This document shows positions 30,103 through 39,165 of a stretch of 64,000 nucleotides of DNA, one piece after another. Within the stretch, counting starts at the first letter, position 1. The number at the start of each line of letters is the position of its first letter. A program made the position numbers and the translations under genes. The stretch spans positions 248,001 to 312,000 of the forward strand of contig NZ_CP014167.1 of the NCBI RefSeq assembly GCF_001685395.1. The letters are read 5' to 3'. The notes below the pieces were generated by a model that worked only from the letters and a program-made list of their open reading frames with translations, did no database searches and was not told where the DNA came from. This DNA is from Paenibacillus yonginensis. Its GTDB lineage: Bacteria > Bacillota > Bacilli > Paenibacillales > Paenibacillaceae.

Positions 30103-30984
30103 GTGATTAATAAAATTAAGTTTAGTATGGTTTTGTTATTTGTAGTTATGATTATAGCTGTACTCTCAGGCTGTGGAAACGGCGGGAAAAAGGAAAATGT
30201 AGCCCCGACGGCCGCATCGACGGATTCAGCGGCAGTTCCAAATGCAGGCACCCCGGCAAAGGCCGGCTCGGAGGAGCCTCAGTCCGACGTGGAGCTGACG
30301 ATTTCGGCAGCGGCCAGCCTTACGGATGCGCTGAAGGAGATCAGTCAGTCGTTTGAAGCCCAACATCCGCATATCCATGTGAACTTCAATTTTGGCGCTT
30401 CGGGTATGCTGCAGCAGCAGATCGAGCAGGGGGCGCCAGCGGACTTGTTTTTATCTGCCGCTTCTAAGAACATGCAGGCGCTGCTGGACAAGCAGCTTAT
30501 TGACAGCTCACAGGAAGTAAATCTTCTTAATAATGATCTGGTTGTCGTTACTCCTTTGGATAAAGGGGATATGGTGCAAACTCTTGACGATTTGAAGAAA
30601 CCGGAAGTGAAGACGGTCGCCATCGGGATTCCGGAGAGCGTGCCGGCAGGGAATTACGCGCAGGAAGCGCTGCAGGCCGCAGGGCTGTGGGACAGCCTTC
30701 AGTCCAAGACCGTTCAGGGCAAAGATGTGAGGCAGGTGCTGCAATATGTAGAGACCGGAAATGCCGATGCCGGGTTTGTGTATAAAACGGATGCTCTGAC
30801 CTCGGATCAGGTCAAGGTGGCGTTTAGCGTGGATTCTTCCCTCTATAAGGCGATTGAATATCCGATAGGGATTGTGAAGGCTACCAAACACAGCCGGGAA
30901 GCGGAGGCCTTTTATCAATACCTGCAAACCAAAGAGGCGCTGGATGTATTTGTGAAGTACGGCTTCACTATCCCGCAGAAATAA
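30103..30984 (+). CDS. modA: Molybdate ABC transporter substrate-binding lipoprotein ModA
   Basis: Binds molybdate or tungstate at the outer face of the membrane. The lipobox LSGC places the lipid on Cys24; a low-complexity tether follows. The ModA opening LTISAAASLTDALKEI contains the oxyanion-binding serines, with FNFGASGMLQQQIEQGAPAD, and GNADAGFVYKTDA further on. The start is GTG at 30103, fixed by GGAGG 7 nt upstream; the ATG two bases earlier runs straight into a stop. It is followed after 3 nt by modB. Confidence 0.94.
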   Translation: MINKIKFSMVLLFVVMIIAVLSGCGNGGKKENVAPTAASTDSAAVPNAGTPAKAGSEEPQSDVELTISAAASLTDALKEISQSFEAQHPHIHVNFNFGASGMLQQQIEQGAPADLFLSAASKNMQALLDKQLIDSSQEVNLLNNDLVVVTPLDKGDMVQTLDDLKKPEVKTVAIGIPESVPAGNYAQEALQAAGLWDSLQSKTVQGKDVRQVLQYVETGNADAGFVYKTDALTSDQVKVAFSVDSSLYKAIEYPIGIVKATKHSREAEAFYQYLQTKEALDVFVKYGFTIPQK

Positions 30985-30987
30985 CCG

Positions 30988-31659
30988 ATGATGGAGATTA
31001 GCTGGCATGATTTCTGGCCGCCGGTCCGGCTTTCGCTGCAAGTGGCTCTGTTATCCAGCATTCTCGCCCTTATTCTGGGTGTTCTGGCTGCGCGATGGAT
31101 GACTCGAGCGAGGTTTAAGGGCAAGGTGCTGCTGGAGACCTTGTTTATGCTGCCGCTGGTGCTGCCGCCGACGGTTGTCGGTTTTCTGCTGCTCCTCGCG
31201 CTGGGGCGTAGAAGCTGGCTAGGGCATTGGATTGAATGGGTATTTAATGCTCCGATTATATTTACCTGGTGGGCTGGTGTGATTGCTTCCGTGGTTGTTG
31301 CTTTTCCGCTGGTTTATCAGACGATGAAGACCGGGTTTCATTCCATCGACCGCAGCCTGGAGGATGCGGCGCGTTCGATTGGCGCCGGCGAATGGCAGCT
31401 GTTTCGGTACGTTTCGCTTCCGCTTGTATTCCATTCGCTGCTCAGCGCCTACATTCTCGGCTTTGCCCGGGCTTTGGGCGAATTTGGGGCTACACTGATG
31501 ATTGCCGGGAATATCCCTGGCAAAACCCAGACCGTTCCTACGGCCATTTACGTGGCGGTCGATTCCGGCAATCTGCCGATGGCTTGGGCGTGGACGGGAA
31601 CGGTGATCTTCATCTCGTTCCTGATGCTGCTGTTTACTGGCCGGAAAGCCAGAGAGTAG
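30988..31659 (+). CDS. modB: Molybdate ABC transporter permease ModB
   Basis: A membrane permease of 223 residues with about five to six helices. The ABC coupling loop EDAARSIGAGEWQLFRYVSLP and the downstream GFARALGEFGATLMIAGNIPG are typical for ModB. It starts 3 nt after the modA stop with little ribosome site, suggesting translational coupling. No modC ATPase follows: the next gene is on the other strand behind a terminator. An ATPase must come from elsewhere, as in the B. subtilis yvgLM arrangement. Confidence 0.94.
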   Translation: MMEISWHDFWPPVRLSLQVALLSSILALILGVLAARWMTRARFKGKVLLETLFMLPLVLPPTVVGFLLLLALGRRSWLGHWIEWVFNAPIIFTWWAGVIASVVVAFPLVYQTMKTGFHSIDRSLEDAARSIGAGEWQLFRYVSLPLVFHSLLSAYILGFARALGEFGATLMIAGNIPGKTQTVPTAIYVAVDSGNLPMAWAWTGTVIFISFLMLLFTGRKARE

Positions 31660-31718
31660 ACGGCAATATCTTATAGCCGGTCTTATATAAACCCCATATA
31701 GGACTTTATACAATATAG

Positions 31719-31760
31719 AAATCCCCCGCTTGTCGCAGGCTGCGATCATGCGGGGGATTT
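31719..31760. terminator. Bidirectional terminator, modB / dioxygenase
   Basis: Arms AAATCCCCCGC / GCGGGGGATTT around a 20-nt loop, between convergent genes. The A and T ends serve both strands. Confidence 0.85.
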
Positions 31761-31771
31761 TGGCTTATCTG

Positions 31772-32755
31772 TCAGTTGTGGGGGTTGGCCGTTTCCAGCG
31801 GCTTCAGCAGCGCTTCGATCTGGGCACGCTTCGGCTCAAGGAAAGGAGGCAATGCCAGCGATTCGCCCAGATGCTCAAAGTCTTCGTCCGTATCAAAGCC
31901 GGGGCCGTCCGTAGCAAGCTCAAACAGAATGCCGTTTGGCTCCCGGAAGTAAAGGGAATGGAAGTAGAAGCGATCCACATAACCCGAGTTCGGGAATTGC
32001 ACTTTGCGTACCGCCTCAATCCACTGCTTCAGCTCATCATCATTGTCGACGCGGAAGGCGACATGGTGGACGCCGCCGCGGCCCAAACGTTCGTGAGCCA
32101 GGTCATGGCGTTCCTCCAGATGAATTTCCGCGCCGCTGCCGCCTTCTCCGGTTTCGAATACCTGGATATCCGGCTGGTCCGGCGCGTCTGTATTCGGGAA
32201 GCTGCCTTTGCTGCGGAAATTCAGCAGCTCCGTCAGCACGGCAGCAGTAGGAGCCGCTTCATGCACGGTCAGCTTGACGGGGCCAAGCCCGGTGATGCCT
32301 AACTCGGCAGGCACCGGGCTGCGGCTCCAGGGCGTTCCGGCTGCTACGCCGCTGTCATGCTCATCGGAGACAAGGATCAGGCGCTGGCCTTCGAAGTCGC
32401 GGAAAGCGAGCGACAACCGGCCGGCTCTTGGCCGGATCTCCTCATGAGCGACGCCGAATTCGTCAAGCCGTTTGGCCCAGTATGCGAGGGCCGCGTCATT
32501 CGGCACGCGGAGAGATAAAGCCGAAATACTGTCGTTGCCATCGCGGTTTTGGCCGGCCATCGGAATTTCAAAGAAGGTCAGCTCGGTTCCGGGGTTGCCT
32601 TTCTCATCTCCGTAGAACAAGTGGTACATCGAAACGTCATCCTGATTAACGGTTTTCTTGATCAGTCTAAGCCCCATCACTTTAGTGTAAAAGTTGTAAT
32701 TGGCAGGTGCCTTGGCGGTCATGGCCGAAACATGGTGTATGCCTTTTAATTGCAT
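31772..32755 (-). CDS. Ring-cleaving dioxygenase, MhqO/glyoxalase (VOC) type
   Basis: A two-domain VOC protein of 327 residues. The start KGIHHVSAMTAKAPANYNFY, then LRLIKKTVNQDD and YHLFYGDEKGNPGTELTFFE, is characteristic of MhqO/MhqE-type hydroquinone dioxygenases; the second domain has GGVHHVAFRV and NGILFELATDGPGF. Metal ligands His in IHHVS and VHHVAF and Glu in FELATD are present. Relatives open hydroquinone or catechol rings under quinone stress and are often MarR-regulated. No regulator adjoins it. Substrate inferred from family. Confidence 0.87.
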   Translation of the reverse strand: MQLKGIHHVSAMTAKAPANYNFYTKVMGLRLIKKTVNQDDVSMYHLFYGDEKGNPGTELTFFEIPMAGQNRDGNDSISALSLRVPNDAALAYWAKRLDEFGVAHEEIRPRAGRLSLAFRDFEGQRLILVSDEHDSGVAAGTPWSRSPVPAELGITGLGPVKLTVHEAAPTAAVLTELLNFRSKGSFPNTDAPDQPDIQVFETGEGGSGAEIHLEERHDLAHERLGRGGVHHVAFRVDNDDELKQWIEAVRKVQFPNSGYVDRFYFHSLYFREPNGILFELATDGPGFDTDEDFEHLGESLALPPFLEPKRAQIEALLKPLETANPHN

Positions 32756-32794
32756 ATGCGATTCCTCCGATTTCTTGGTCCGGGTTCAACCTGT

Positions 32795-32858
32795 ATGCCT
32801 ACAATGTAGCTCATAAGCTATAAAAAATCAAGTAACTAAATTATTATCACTAACTAAA
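32795..32858 (-). promoter_or_regulatory. Promoter and direct repeats upstream of the dioxygenase gene
   Basis: On the minus strand TTGATT, a 17-nt spacer and TACATT form a promoter. Upstream of the -35 lie two copies of TTTAGTTA (+ strand TAACTAAA at 32833-32840 and 32851-32858), exactly 18 bp apart, a possible activator or repressor site. Confidence 0.4.
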
Positions 32859-32987
32859 CTAAACAGCAAATAAGCTGACGGCTCCTTGGAATCGTATTAT
32901 AGTTCCCGCAAATCGGAGATAGATGCGAATAGAATCAGGAACTGGTTTTTGGATTGAAGGCTGTGATCATCCGGTCCGCAACAAACA

Positions 32988-33026
32988 AACCGCACCGGCA
33001 GGCTGGCTTTCAGCCCCGGTGCGGTT
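32988..33026 (-). terminator. Terminator at the end of the threonine/serine exporter operon
   Basis: Arms AACCGCACCGG / CCGGTGCGGTT; one arm lies within the last codons of the small subunit gene. The minus-strand tail is T-rich (GTTTGTTTGTT). Confidence 0.8.
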
Positions 33027-33450
33027 TTCGTTTTCTAATCAGCAGCTGGTTGAGCACCTCGGATACAACGAGGCCGATCGCGATGGAACCGGAGATCAGA
33101 AAGGCCTGGGCAGCCAGCTGAACAGCTGTGTTGTAGTCGTTCTCCACGAATTTGCGCATGGCGTCATAAGCAAGACCGCCGGGAACCAGCGGAATGATGC
33201 CGGCAACGCTGAAGACGATGACAGGCATCCGGTAGATCCGGGCCGACACTTGGCTGATGACCCCGACAACAAACGTTGCGGCCACCGTGGAAATGACCGT
33301 GTCGTAATAAGGGTCCAGCACGAGGTAAATAACCCAGCCGAGCATGCCGCCAAGCCCGCACTGAAATAAAGTCCGTTTGGGCGCATTAAAAATAATGCCG
33401 AAGCCGGCCGAGGCGATAAAGCTGGTGATAAGCTGCCAAATCATGTACAT
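33010..33450 (-). CDS. Threonine/serine exporter, small subunit (YjjB-like)
   Basis: A membrane protein of 146 residues with four hydrophobic helices, matching the YjjB/DUF3815 half of ThrE-type exporters (FIASAGFGIIFNAPKRTLFQ, IIPLVPGGLAYDAM). The partner subunit is encoded 30 nt upstream on the same strand. Together they correspond to the single ThrE protein of actinobacteria. Such pairs export threonine and serine, or in E. coli YjjPB export succinate, so the substrate here is open. Confidence 0.88.
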   Translation of the reverse strand: MYMIWQLITSFIASAGFGIIFNAPKRTLFQCGLGGMLGWVIYLVLDPYYDTVISTVAATFVVGVISQVSARIYRMPVIVFSVAGIIPLVPGGLAYDAMRKFVENDYNTAVQLAAQAFLISGSIAIGLVVSEVLNQLLIRKRKPHRG

Positions 33451-33480
33451 ACAATCCCTCTTTAACTATAAAAATGACCT

Positions 33481-34239
33481 TTATAAAAAAGTAAATACGG
33501 CCGCTACGCCGGCTCCAATCGCAAAGGCCGTCAGCAGCGCCTCCGCTCCCCTGGACAAACCCGACACCAAATGTCCGGCCATCAGGTCGCGTACGGCGTT
33601 GGTGATCAGCAGCCCCGGAACCAGCGGCATGACGGAGCCGATAATGATTTTGTCCAGCTCGCGTCCCAGCCCAAGATAGATGAAGAAATAAGAAACCAGG
33701 CCGATCAGCAGCGAGGTCGTGAATTCGGCAAAAAACTTGACGTTAATCAATCTATGAAACAGGATTACCGCAGCGAATCCCAATCCCCCGCTGATCAGGG
33801 CTGGCAGAAAGTCGTATCCGCTGCCTCCGAACATGATGGCGAAACAGCCGCTGGAGATGGCGGCAGCCGTTACCTGCAGACCTACCGAATAGGCGTGCGA
33901 GGACTCGTCAATGTCCCGGAGCAGGGCAGCGGCCTCTTCGGCGTTGATTTCACCGGCAACAAGTTTTCTTGAAATGCTGTTGACAGCAGCGACCTTGTCC
34001 AGGTCCGTGGTTCGCTCCGCGATCCGGATCAGCTTGGCCGCCTCCGGACCGCCGGCCTGAAAAATGATCCCCGTAGGCGTTACGTAGCTGTGGGAGCTGG
34101 AAAGGCCCAGGGCATGGGCGATCCGGATCATCGTATCTTCCACCCGGTACGTTTCGGCGCCGCTTTGAAGCATGATTTTTCCGGCCAGCAGGCAAATATC
34201 TATTGGACTTAACAGGGGAATATTCTCCCGGGATGACAT
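33481..34239 (-). CDS. Threonine/serine exporter, large subunit (YjjP-like)
   Basis: A 252-residue protein of the ThrE/DUF1212 family. A soluble N-terminal part of about 115 residues (LLAGKIMLQSGAETYRVEDT, then YVTPTGIIFQAGG) contains family-conserved polar motifs, and about five membrane helices follow, including SVMPLVPGLLITNAVRDLMA. It is the first gene of the pair and has a good ATG at 34239. Function inferred from the family; the transported compound could be an amino acid or a dicarboxylate. Confidence 0.88.
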   Translation of the reverse strand: MSSRENIPLLSPIDICLLAGKIMLQSGAETYRVEDTMIRIAHALGLSSSHSYVTPTGIIFQAGGPEAAKLIRIAERTTDLDKVAAVNSISRKLVAGEINAEEAAALLRDIDESSHAYSVGLQVTAAAISSGCFAIMFGGSGYDFLPALISGGLGFAAVILFHRLINVKFFAEFTTSLLIGLVSYFFIYLGLGRELDKIIIGSVMPLVPGLLITNAVRDLMAGHLVSGLSRGAEALLTAFAIGAGVAAVFTFL

Positions 34240-34618
34240 CGTCTCTTACACTCCTTTGATTCAAAAGCCAATATGTACGCGAGTATTATATCACGACAAG
34301 GGCATGGTCAACCGCCTGTTAAGCAGGTGAAGCGGAGAGAGAGGAGCGAAAATGCGTTTTTTTCTTGCACAAACCAAGGCAGACCGTATACTTTGCTTAC
34401 AATCAAGTAAGAATACGGAATAACAACCTTACGAAAAGTTTGAGAAAATAATCACAAAAATCAATTTAAAAATCGACAATTTTGTTAAAAAAGCCATGTG
34501 AGATATTGTTTTCTGCTATCTTAATAGGGTAAGGTTATGGATGATGCATTGTGAATGTAAAAATTGTGCAATGCCCGGCATTACAGTTATTAAGGCATAA
34601 TTAAGGAGAGAGGAAAAG
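34240..34618 (+). promoter_or_regulatory. 379-bp gap with a possible qox promoter
   Basis: AT-rich non-coding DNA. TTGCAC (34365-34370), a 16-nt spacer and TATACT (34387-34392) would give a leader of roughly 220 nt before qoxA. I see no riboswitch-like structure or clear ResD or CcpA site in that leader. Confidence 0.35.
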
Positions 34619-35593
34619 ATGGATAAAAAACCAAGATCGCTTCGAACGCTGATCGCAGTGGTTATCACCCTGGTCACCTTGGGAGTGCTGATCTGGGGAA
34701 TGTTCTTCACAGCGGACTACCTTGTCCTCAACCCTAAGGGACCTGTGGGACAATCCCAAAAGGATCTGATCATCATTTCGACGCTGCTCTGCTGCATCGT
34801 TATCGTTCCCGTTCTGATTCTGACCGCATTCATCGTTTGGCGCTACCGCGACAAACCGAATCGCAAAGCGGCTTACAATCCGAATTGGCATGACAGCAAG
34901 GTGTTGGAGACCGTATGGTGGGGCGTGCCGATTCTCGTTATTATCGTTCTGGCGGTAGTAACGGCGCGTTATACTTATGCGCTTGAGCCTTCCAAGCCGA
35001 TTGACGCCGAGCAAAAGCCGGTTACGGTGCAAGTGGTTTCCCTGGACTGGAAATGGCTGTTCCTGTATCCGGAAGAGAACATCGCTACGGTAAATACGCT
35101 GACGATTCCGAAAGGCGTTCCAGTCCGCTTCGAAATTTCCGCGGACTCCCCGATGAACTCGTTCTGGATTCCGCAGCTGGGCGGACAAATCTATGCGATG
35201 TCCGGAATGTCGATGACCCTTTATCTGAAGGCTGACGAAGTCGGCAAATATTTTGGCTCTGGAGCCAACTTTACCGGCGAGCATTTTGCTCAGATGCGTT
35301 TTGACGTTAATGCAGTCGAGCCGGCTGACTACCAGAAATGGGTAGATAAAGTGAAGGGCAACACCGGCAGCACGCTTACGGAAGCAAGTTATGCCGATCT
35401 GGCCAAACCAGGTGTCATGGGTCAAACGGAATATTCTTCGTTCCCTGAAGGACTGTATAGCAAAATTGCCTACAAGTACGTAGTGGACGGCAAAGACAAC
35501 GCAGAATCCTCTGAGGATACGAAGCAAGAAGGAATGCCCCTGAATACTGGGTTCGGCATTAATGGGTTGGGCGAGGCTCAACCGGCACACTGA
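34619..35593 (+). CDS. qoxA: Quinol oxidase subunit II (QoxA/CyoA)
   Basis: Subunit II of a haem-copper menaquinol oxidase, 324 residues. Two N-terminal helices (about 10-30 and 50-72) anchor a cupredoxin domain outside the membrane (SLDWKWLFLYPEENIATVN, FWIPQLGGQIYAMSGMSM). The CuA ligands of cytochrome c oxidases are absent, as expected for a quinol oxidase. Unlike B. subtilis QoxA, no lipobox cysteine is present in the first helix region. AGGAGAGAGG precedes the ATG. It starts the qoxABCD operon. Confidence 0.94.
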   Translation: MDKKPRSLRTLIAVVITLVTLGVLIWGMFFTADYLVLNPKGPVGQSQKDLIIISTLLCCIVIVPVLILTAFIVWRYRDKPNRKAAYNPNWHDSKVLETVWWGVPILVIIVLAVVTARYTYALEPSKPIDAEQKPVTVQVVSLDWKWLFLYPEENIATVNTLTIPKGVPVRFEISADSPMNSFWIPQLGGQIYAMSGMSMTLYLKADEVGKYFGSGANFTGEHFAQMRFDVNAVEPADYQKWVDKVKGNTGSTLTEASYADLAKPGVMGQTEYSSFPEGLYSKIAYKYVVDGKDNAESSEDTKQEGMPLNTGFGINGLGEAQPAH

Positions 35594-35614
35594 TGAAAGG
35601 GAAGGAGACCCTCC

Positions 35615-37582
35615 ATGCTAGATTCTATTAAAGACTTCGCATCGTGGTTCTTTGTTACGGGGGATCCGTTCATTTATGGTGCGGACGTATCCATCGTGGT
35701 TGCGACAATCGCGATTATTTGGGCGCTGACCTATTTCAAGAAATGGGGCTGGCTCTGGAGAAACTGGCTGACTACGGTTGACCACAAGAAAATCGGCATC
35801 ATGTACATTCTCGCTGCGCTGCTCATGTTGTTCCGCGGCGGCGTAGATGCCATCATGATGCGAACTCAAATTGCTTTACCAGGAATGAAGTTCTTGGAGC
35901 CAGAGCACTACAATCAGATCTTTACAACTCACGGCACAATCATGATTCTGTTTATGGCAATGCCGCTGATGTTCGGTTTGTTTAATATTATTATTCCGCT
36001 TCAAATCGGAGCGCGAGACGTTGCGTATCCGTTCCTGAACGCATTGAGCTTCTGGCTGTTCTTCGTCGGAGCCATGCTGTTCAACTTGTCCTTCGTTATC
36101 GGCGGTTCGCCGGACGCAGGCTGGACCAGTTATCCGCCGCTTTCCGAATTGATGCATAATCCGGGCGTAGGTCAAAACTTCTACATCTGGGGTATTCAGA
36201 TTTCGGGTATCGGTTCCTTGGCAACGGGTATCAACTTTATGGTTACTTTGATTAAAATGCGTGCACCAGGCATGACACTGATGAAAATGCCAATGTTCTC
36301 CTGGTCCGTATTTGCAACTTGTATCATTATCATCCTGGCGTTCCCGATTCTGACTGTAACGCTGGCACTGCTGTTTCTCGACCGCTTTGCGGGAGGTCAC
36401 TTCTTTACGCTTGACCTGGGCGGCAACCCAATGATGTACATCAACTTGTTTTGGATGTGGGGACACCCAGAGGTTTACATTGTCGTTCTTCCGGCTTTCG
36501 GTATCTTCTCCGAAGTCGTGGCGACTTTCTCGCGCAAGCGGATTTTCGGTTACAAATCCATGGTATTCGCCTTGCTGACCATTAGTGTGGTTTCGTTCTT
36601 CACTTGGCTTCACCACTTCTTTACAATGGGCTCAGGCGCGGATATCAATGCGTTCTTTGCCATAACAACCATGATTATCGCAATCCCGACAGGGGTTAAA
36701 ATCTTTAACTGGCTGTTCACCATGTACCGCGGCCGCATCCGTTTCGAGCTGCCAATGATGTGGACAATTGCCTTTATCCCGTGTTTTGTAGTAGGGGGTA
36801 TGACAGGGGTTATGCTTGCCGTAGCGCCTGCTGACTTCCAGTTCCACAACAGTTATTTCCTGATTGCCCACTTCCACCAAGTTCTGATCGGTGGTGTAGT
36901 GTTTGGTTATTTCGCGGGTCTCTATTACTGGTGGCCAAAAATGTTCGGATTCATTCTGGATCACAAACTGGGCGTTTGGGCGTTCTGGTTCTGGAACATT
37001 GGTTTCTATGTATGTTTCATGCCGCAATATTCGCTCGGCTTGATGGGTATGACCCGTCGTGTAAGCGAATATTCCTGGGATACCGGCTGGGGACCGCTGA
37101 ACTTAATCTCCACAATCGGCGCTTTGCTGATGGGTATCGGTTTCCTTTTCCAGGTGGCGCAAATCTTGTACAGTACGTTCAAACACAAAAAAGTCGGCAG
37201 CGACCCATGGGATGCTCGTACGCTTGAATGGACAACAGCATCTCCGGCTCCGGAATATAACTTTGCAGTTATCCCGCACGTTAAATCTGTGGATGATTTC
37301 TGGGAAGTCAAGGAGCGTCGTGCCAAAGGGATTGCAGATGATCCAATGCCGCCGATCGAACCGATTCATATGCCTAAGAATTCGATTATTCCGCCAATCA
37401 TGGGGGCTTGTTGGTTTGTAGCAGGTTTCGGATTTGTATTTGAGTGGTGGTGGTTCTACATCCCAGGCATGATCGGTGTAGCCATCTGCATGATCGCACG
37501 TTCCTTCTCTTACGATACGGATTATTACATCCCTGTCGAAGAAGTGGAGCGTACTGAAGAGGCAATAAGGGGGTCTGTATAA
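35615..37582 (+). CDS. qoxB: Quinol oxidase subunit I (QoxB/CyoB)
   Basis: The 655-residue catalytic subunit containing low-spin haem, high-spin haem and CuB; reduces O2 to water and pumps protons. The CuB-linked His-Tyr pair is in WMWGHPEVY, two further histidines in WLHHFF, and haem ligands include His106 in FTTHGTIM and one in IAHFHQV. Quinone-site residues of E. coli CyoB are kept at equivalent places: Arg74, Asp78, His98 and Gln101. It shares one base with the qoxC start (TAATG). Confidence 0.96.
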   Translation: MLDSIKDFASWFFVTGDPFIYGADVSIVVATIAIIWALTYFKKWGWLWRNWLTTVDHKKIGIMYILAALLMLFRGGVDAIMMRTQIALPGMKFLEPEHYNQIFTTHGTIMILFMAMPLMFGLFNIIIPLQIGARDVAYPFLNALSFWLFFVGAMLFNLSFVIGGSPDAGWTSYPPLSELMHNPGVGQNFYIWGIQISGIGSLATGINFMVTLIKMRAPGMTLMKMPMFSWSVFATCIIIILAFPILTVTLALLFLDRFAGGHFFTLDLGGNPMMYINLFWMWGHPEVYIVVLPAFGIFSEVVATFSRKRIFGYKSMVFALLTISVVSFFTWLHHFFTMGSGADINAFFAITTMIIAIPTGVKIFNWLFTMYRGRIRFELPMMWTIAFIPCFVVGGMTGVMLAVAPADFQFHNSYFLIAHFHQVLIGGVVFGYFAGLYYWWPKMFGFILDHKLGVWAFWFWNIGFYVCFMPQYSLGLMGMTRRVSEYSWDTGWGPLNLISTIGALLMGIGFLFQVAQILYSTFKHKKVGSDPWDARTLEWTTASPAPEYNFAVIPHVKSVDDFWEVKERRAKGIADDPMPPIEPIHMPKNSIIPPIMGACWFVAGFGFVFEWWWFYIPGMIGVAICMIARSFSYDTDYYIPVEEVERTEEAIRGSV

Positions 37583-38199
37583 TGGCACAAAGCGTGGCAC
37601 ACAAAGGAAATCACAGTGCAGACCATGATCACGGGCATCACGATCCAAACGAACTTAAGGTTCTTGGCTTCTGGTTCTTTCTGATTTCCGACGTTATCCT
37701 CTTCTCCGTCTTGTTCGCAACCTTTATCGTGCTGCGTCACAATACGGCGGGCGGACCTGACGGCAAAGAGCTATTTGAACTGCCGGGAGTCATTTGGGAA
37801 ACCTTCATCCTCCTGACAAGTAGCTTTACAAGCGGTTTGGCCACCTTGGCCATGAACCGCGGCAACAAGAAACAGCTGATCGGATGGCTGATTGTAACGG
37901 CACTCCTCGGTGCATCATTTGTTGCGCTTGAGGTTACCGAATTCGTCAACATGGTGAATGAAGGCGCAGGTTTCTCGAGAAGCGCATTCCTGTCCTCCTT
38001 CTTTACACTGGTCGGTACACACGGACTTCACGTTTCGGTAGGTCTTTGCTGGATGATCGCTTTGATGATTCAGCTTGGCAAACGCGGAATTACAGAGACG
38101 ACCAAAGGGAAGGTTACGCTTATCAGCTTGTACTGGCACTTTTTGGACGTTATCTGGATCTTCTTGCTCACGATCGTATATTTGATGGGGGTGATGTAA
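37582..38199 (+). CDS. qoxC: Quinol oxidase subunit III (QoxC/CyoC)
   Basis: A 205-residue membrane subunit with five helices, shorter than the seven-helix cytochrome oxidase subunit III, as usual for quinol oxidases. The N-terminus is histidine-rich (HKGNHSADHDHGHHD). FWFFLISDVILFSVLFATFI and GLHVSVGLCWM are family features. It overlaps the qoxB stop and is followed without a gap by qoxD, indicating one transcript and coupled translation. Confidence 0.95.
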   Translation: MAQSVAHKGNHSADHDHGHHDPNELKVLGFWFFLISDVILFSVLFATFIVLRHNTAGGPDGKELFELPGVIWETFILLTSSFTSGLATLAMNRGNKKQLIGWLIVTALLGASFVALEVTEFVNMVNEGAGFSRSAFLSSFFTLVGTHGLHVSVGLCWMIALMIQLGKRGITETTKGKVTLISLYWHFLDVIWIFLLTIVYLMGVM

Positions 38200-38529
38200 A
38201 TGGCGCAACCTAATACGCACGGCCATGATGCACACGAATCCCATGGATCGGTGAAATCGTATGTTCTAGGTTTCATTCTGTCCATTGTGCTGACCATCAT
38301 TCCTTTGGTTATCGTGATGAACGACCTGATGGCGAAGACCGCCACCTTCATCGTTATCATGATTGCTGCAGTTCTGCAGCTTCTGGTTCAGCTGCTCTTC
38401 TTCATGCATCTTAGAGAGACCGAGAAACCACGTTGGAATGTGATGGGGCTTGTCCTCGGCATTATCATTCTGGTTACCGTGGTCGGCGGTTCGATCTGGA
38501 TCATGGAAGTCAACAAAATCGGATATTAA
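38200..38529 (+). CDS. qoxD: Quinol oxidase subunit IV (QoxD/CyoD)
   Basis: A small subunit of 109 residues with three helices and a histidine-containing cytoplasmic N-terminus (NTHGHDAHESHG). The conserved QLLVQLLFFMHLRETEKPRWN lies in the middle. It starts right after the qoxC stop codon. It is needed for assembly of subunit I in related enzymes. End of the operon, followed by a hairpin terminator. Confidence 0.94.
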   Translation: MAQPNTHGHDAHESHGSVKSYVLGFILSIVLTIIPLVIVMNDLMAKTATFIVIMIAAVLQLLVQLLFFMHLRETEKPRWNVMGLVLGIIILVTVVGGSIWIMEVNKIGY

Positions 38530-38553
38530 TAGCAACGGATTTTAAGTTGCCGG

Positions 38554-38590
38554 AAAGGCCTGCATGAGTACAGCATGCGGGTCTTTTTGT
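38554..38590 (+). terminator. Terminator of the qox operon
   Basis: Stem of about eight pairs (GCCTGCATG / CATGCGGGT, one wobble pair) followed by TCTTTTTG. Confidence 0.75.
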
Positions 38591-38780
38591 TTGTTTATTA
38601 ACAGAAATATTAGCTTGAGGATTTGAGCGGTTTTGTATTTTGCACCATGTTTAATTGTTCCCGTAAACGGTTAGTATACAGTACAAAGGCAGACTTGCTT
38701 AATTAAGCTCAGTTGAAGCAGAAAGCAGCAATACCGGCTGAGCCTGTACTGAAAGTCTAAACTAACCGGGAGTGATCTGC

Positions 38781-39068
38781 ATGGCCGCTAAAATATATCC
38801 GTTTAAAGACCGCAAGGAAATGAGAGAGAACGGCAATTATTTTGCTTTAGCCTTAACGACAATTGCCTGGGTCGTCTTGATTATAGGCATCGTGCTTTGT
38901 CTGGTTCGTTTATCTGATTTTAATGACCGCAATATGTACCTGATGGCCGGGATCGGCTGCATTGTGGGCAGCATCTTGATATACTGCATAGGCGGTTTCC
39001 TGCATGTTACTCAAACCAAGAAATTCCGTGAGGCTAATGACGATGTAGCCTCCAAACGGAAATCTTGA
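38781..39068 (+). CDS. Small two-helix membrane protein, unknown
   Basis: A 95-residue protein with two hydrophobic segments (about 22-42 and 55-75) and charged ends (FKDRKEMRENGN and KKFREANDDVASKRKS). I do not recognise the family. A GTG three codons upstream is in frame, but GGGAG stands 8 nt before the ATG at 38781. It follows the qox operon after a terminator and 190 nt, so it has its own promoter. A perfect terminator follows it. Confidence 0.65.
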   Translation: MAAKIYPFKDRKEMRENGNYFALALTTIAWVVLIIGIVLCLVRLSDFNDRNMYLMAGIGCIVGSILIYCIGGFLHVTQTKKFREANDDVASKRKS

Positions 39069-39074
39069 CCATGC

Positions 39075-39108
39075 GAAACAGGCTTCCCGCAGGGAAGCCT
39101 GTTTCATT
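39075..39108 (+). terminator. Terminator after the small membrane protein gene
   Basis: Perfect 14-bp arms GAAACAGGCTTCCC / GGGAAGCCTGTTTC with a 3-nt loop. Confidence 0.85.
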
Positions 39109-39165
39109 CTGTTGCAGATCAGCTTGTCTGGATGGTAGTGGAGGATGATTTTTCAGTTCGATGTT

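Noticed and set aside
34393-34618. The long leader before qoxA was examined for a riboswitch or attenuator.
   Set aside because: No conserved riboswitch blocks or terminator-like stem with a T tract were found.
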